Assembly: GCA_030639105.1 (NCBI GenBank)
Contig: DAOWDI010000236.1
Coordinates: 1 to 8,811 of the forward strand
Direction: 5' to 3'
Length of the DNA: 8,811 nt
From: Gammaproteobacteria bacterium
Lineage (GTDB): Bacteria > Pseudomonadota > Gammaproteobacteria > Ga0077536
Positions 8,162 through 8,811 of the stretch are shown here, piece after piece. The notes beneath the pieces are model-generated. The model worked only from the letters and a program-made list of their open reading frames with translations. It ran no database searches and had not been told where the DNA came from. The position numbers and the translations under genes are program-made. The first letter of the stretch is position 1. Each line of letters begins with the position of its first letter.

Positions 8162-8641
8162 ATGTCGAAAATCTATGATCTCAAGATGGATGCCATCACT
8201 GGCGAGTCCGTTGAAATTGCGCGCTATCGGGACCAGGCGCTATTGATCGTTAATCTCGCGAGTCAGTGAGGCCTCACATCCCAGTACGCAGGTCTGCGTA
8301 CGTTACAGGAAGATTATGCCGACAAACCGCTGAGTGTATTGGGCTTCCCCTGCAACCAGTTCGGCGCCCAGGAGCCCGGTACGAACGAAGAGATCCTCGA
8401 ATTTGCGACATCCACCTACGATATCAATTTTCCGATGTTCGCGAAGATTGAAGTAAATGGCGGCGGCACTTGTGAACTCTACCGGATCCTGAAAGCGGCA
8501 CAGCCGAACGCCGATGGTAGTGCGGACATTACCTGGAATTTTACCAAGTTCCTGGTGAATGCGAAGGGCGAGGTCGTAAAGCGCTTTGACCCGAAAACGA
8601 CTCCGGAAGAGATAGCGGCGGAACTCGACGCGCTAGCATAA
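8162..8641 (+). CDS. selenocysteine-containing glutathione peroxidase (in-frame TGA = Sec36)
   Basis: The enzyme reduces hydrogen peroxide or lipid hydroperoxides using a thiol such as glutathione or thioredoxin; no signal peptide is seen, so it is probably cytoplasmic. Read through the TGA at 8267-8269, the gene gives 159 residues, normal for bacterial GPx. VNLASQ-U36-GLTSQYAGL aligns with the family motif VNVASKCG-TPQY, placing TGA at the catalytic Cys/Sec. The rest of the tetrad is present: Q70 in FPCNQFGAQE, W125 and N126 in ITWNFTKFLV. A SECIS-like hairpin follows the TGA. The thioredoxin-type resolving Cys, found in E. coli BtuE within TYCTT, is replaced by Ala82 (EFATS); Cys104 is an extra cysteine. 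The frame is intact on both sides and the AAGGAGG ribosome binding site is strong, against a pseudogene. A caller ignoring Sec would report only a fragment from 8339. Confidence 0.92.
8267..8269 (+). other. in-frame TGA decoded as selenocysteine (codon 36)
   Basis: TGA is exactly in the frame of the ATG at 8162 (105 bases before it) and of the conserved GPx sequence after it. It occupies the peroxidatic Cys/Sec position of the family. Recoding requires SelB and tRNA-Sec, which are not in this window. Confidence 0.9.
8279..8310 (+). promoter_or_regulatory. bacterial SECIS element
   Basis: GTACGCA (8284-8290) and TGCGTAC (8295-8301) form a perfect 7-bp stem with loop GGTC (8291-8294). The apical GGTC begins 21 bases after the TGA, against 18 in the E. 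coli fdhF element as I remember it, within the range allowed for bacterial SECIS. The core GCAGGTCTGC is the same as in E. coli fdhF, including the loop G-U recognised by SelB; the bulged U of the E. coli stem is absent here. A further TCC/GGA pairing (8279-8281 with 8308-8310) could form a lower stem. The hairpin also encodes conserved residues Q41-Y42-A43-G44-L45-R46. Confidence 0.88.
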
Positions 8642-8765
8642 ATTCATGATCGCCGCATCACCGTGAACTATCCCCATTCGCCTCCTCTTTGGTCTTGTGT
8701 ACTCGAGCGAGTGGGAGTGCAACATACGATTAACAACCGATCTTATTGGGCTGGGAGAGCTGGCT
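8642..8765 (+). other. short spacer between the two putative selenoprotein genes
   Basis: 124 bases without a recognisable gene. ACTC-GAGC-GAGT at 8701-8712 is a small 4-bp hairpin with no T-run, and I see no convincing promoter or terminator. The strong purine-rich ribosome binding site GGGAGAG (8753-8759) at the end belongs to the next reading frame. Confidence 0.4.
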
Positions 8766-8811
8766 TTGAGCAAAGAGATTAACTGGTATTACTTCCGCAA
8801 GGGATGAACCA
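8766..8811 (+). CDS. start of a possible second selenoprotein, thioredoxin-fold (ArsC- or glutaredoxin-like), cut by window end
   Basis: A TTG codon at 8766, 6 bases after GGGAGAG, opens a frame reading MSKEINWYYFRKG, then TGA (8805-8807), then Thr before the window ends. A short beta-strand-like stretch (INWYYF) followed by a basic residue, Gly and a redox residue is how thioredoxin-fold proteins of the ArsC/Spx or glutaredoxin type begin, with the active Cys at about residue 10-15. From memory, this resembles ArsC-family proteins with a [C/U]-T-x-C motif. TGA at codon 14 would be the selenocysteine. The SECIS hairpin and the partner Cys, if present, lie outside the window. The alternative is a meaningless 13-codon frame, so the call is tentative; the adjacent Sec-containing gene raises its likelihood. 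Confidence 0.5.

Noticed and set aside
8266..8451. 61-residue frame overlapping the peroxidase gene
   Set aside because: It is out of frame with the conserved GPx sequence, has no family resemblance and is a shadow of that gene.
8339..8641. Stand-alone 100-residue GPx fragment starting at TTG 8339
   Set aside because: It is the in-frame 3' part of the longer gene. The upstream half up to the TGA has matching family sequence and a strong ribosome binding site, while TTG 8339 lies within the conserved VLGFPCNQF segment.
8162..8641. Glutathione peroxidase pseudogene by nonsense mutation
   Set aside because: The single stop is TGA at the catalytic Cys/Sec codon and is followed by a SECIS-type hairpin; there are no frameshifts or other lost active-site residues.

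Overview
The window looks like a chromosomal segment of a gammaproteobacterium of moderately high GC, probably an uncultivated lineage. All recognised genes lie on the + strand. The order miaA-hfq-hflX-hflK-hflC-DUF2065-hisZ-purA is a conserved gammaproteobacterial neighbourhood. The presence of hisZ between the hfl genes and purA points to lineages such as Pseudomonadales or Chromatiales rather than enterics. Assignments come from recognised motifs and remembered family sequences; no database search was possible.

Layout. Positions 1-429 hold the 3' end of miaA (tRNA A37 dimethylallyl transferase). Then come hfq (535-801, RNA chaperone with an unusually acidic tail and an A-rich leader that could bind Hfq) and hflX (816-2156, ribosome-associated GTPase). 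After a 172-bp gap with a good sigma70-type promoter come hflK (2329-3489) and hflC (3490-4365), the membrane partners that control the FtsH protease. A 281-bp, partly AT-rich gap with two adjacent small hairpins follows. Next is a tight run: DUF2065 membrane protein (4647-4832), hisZ (4836-6029), purA (6034-7329, GTG start) and pdxH (7333-7929), separated by only 3-4 bases. This run joins histidine biosynthesis control, AMP synthesis and vitamin B6 (PLP) synthesis.

The accessory end of the window is the most interesting part. After a 232-bp non-coding gap, a glutathione peroxidase gene (8162-8641) carries an in-frame TGA at codon 36, exactly where the catalytic Cys/Sec of the family sits. 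Twenty-one bases after the TGA is the apical loop of a perfect 7-bp hairpin whose core, GCAGGTCTGC, matches the apical part of the E. coli fdhF SECIS element as I remember it. The gene is therefore read as a selenocysteine glutathione peroxidase that conventional gene calling would split or truncate. The protein also lacks the usual thioredoxin-type resolving cysteine.

At the right edge a second reading frame (from 8766, TTG start with a good Shine-Dalgarno) reads MSKEINWYYFRKG-TGA-T before the window ends. This resembles the start of a thioredoxin-fold redox protein with its active-site residue encoded by TGA, so it may be a second selenoprotein. If so, the window ends inside a small selenoprotein cluster, and the organism must encode SelA/SelB/SelD and tRNA-Sec elsewhere.
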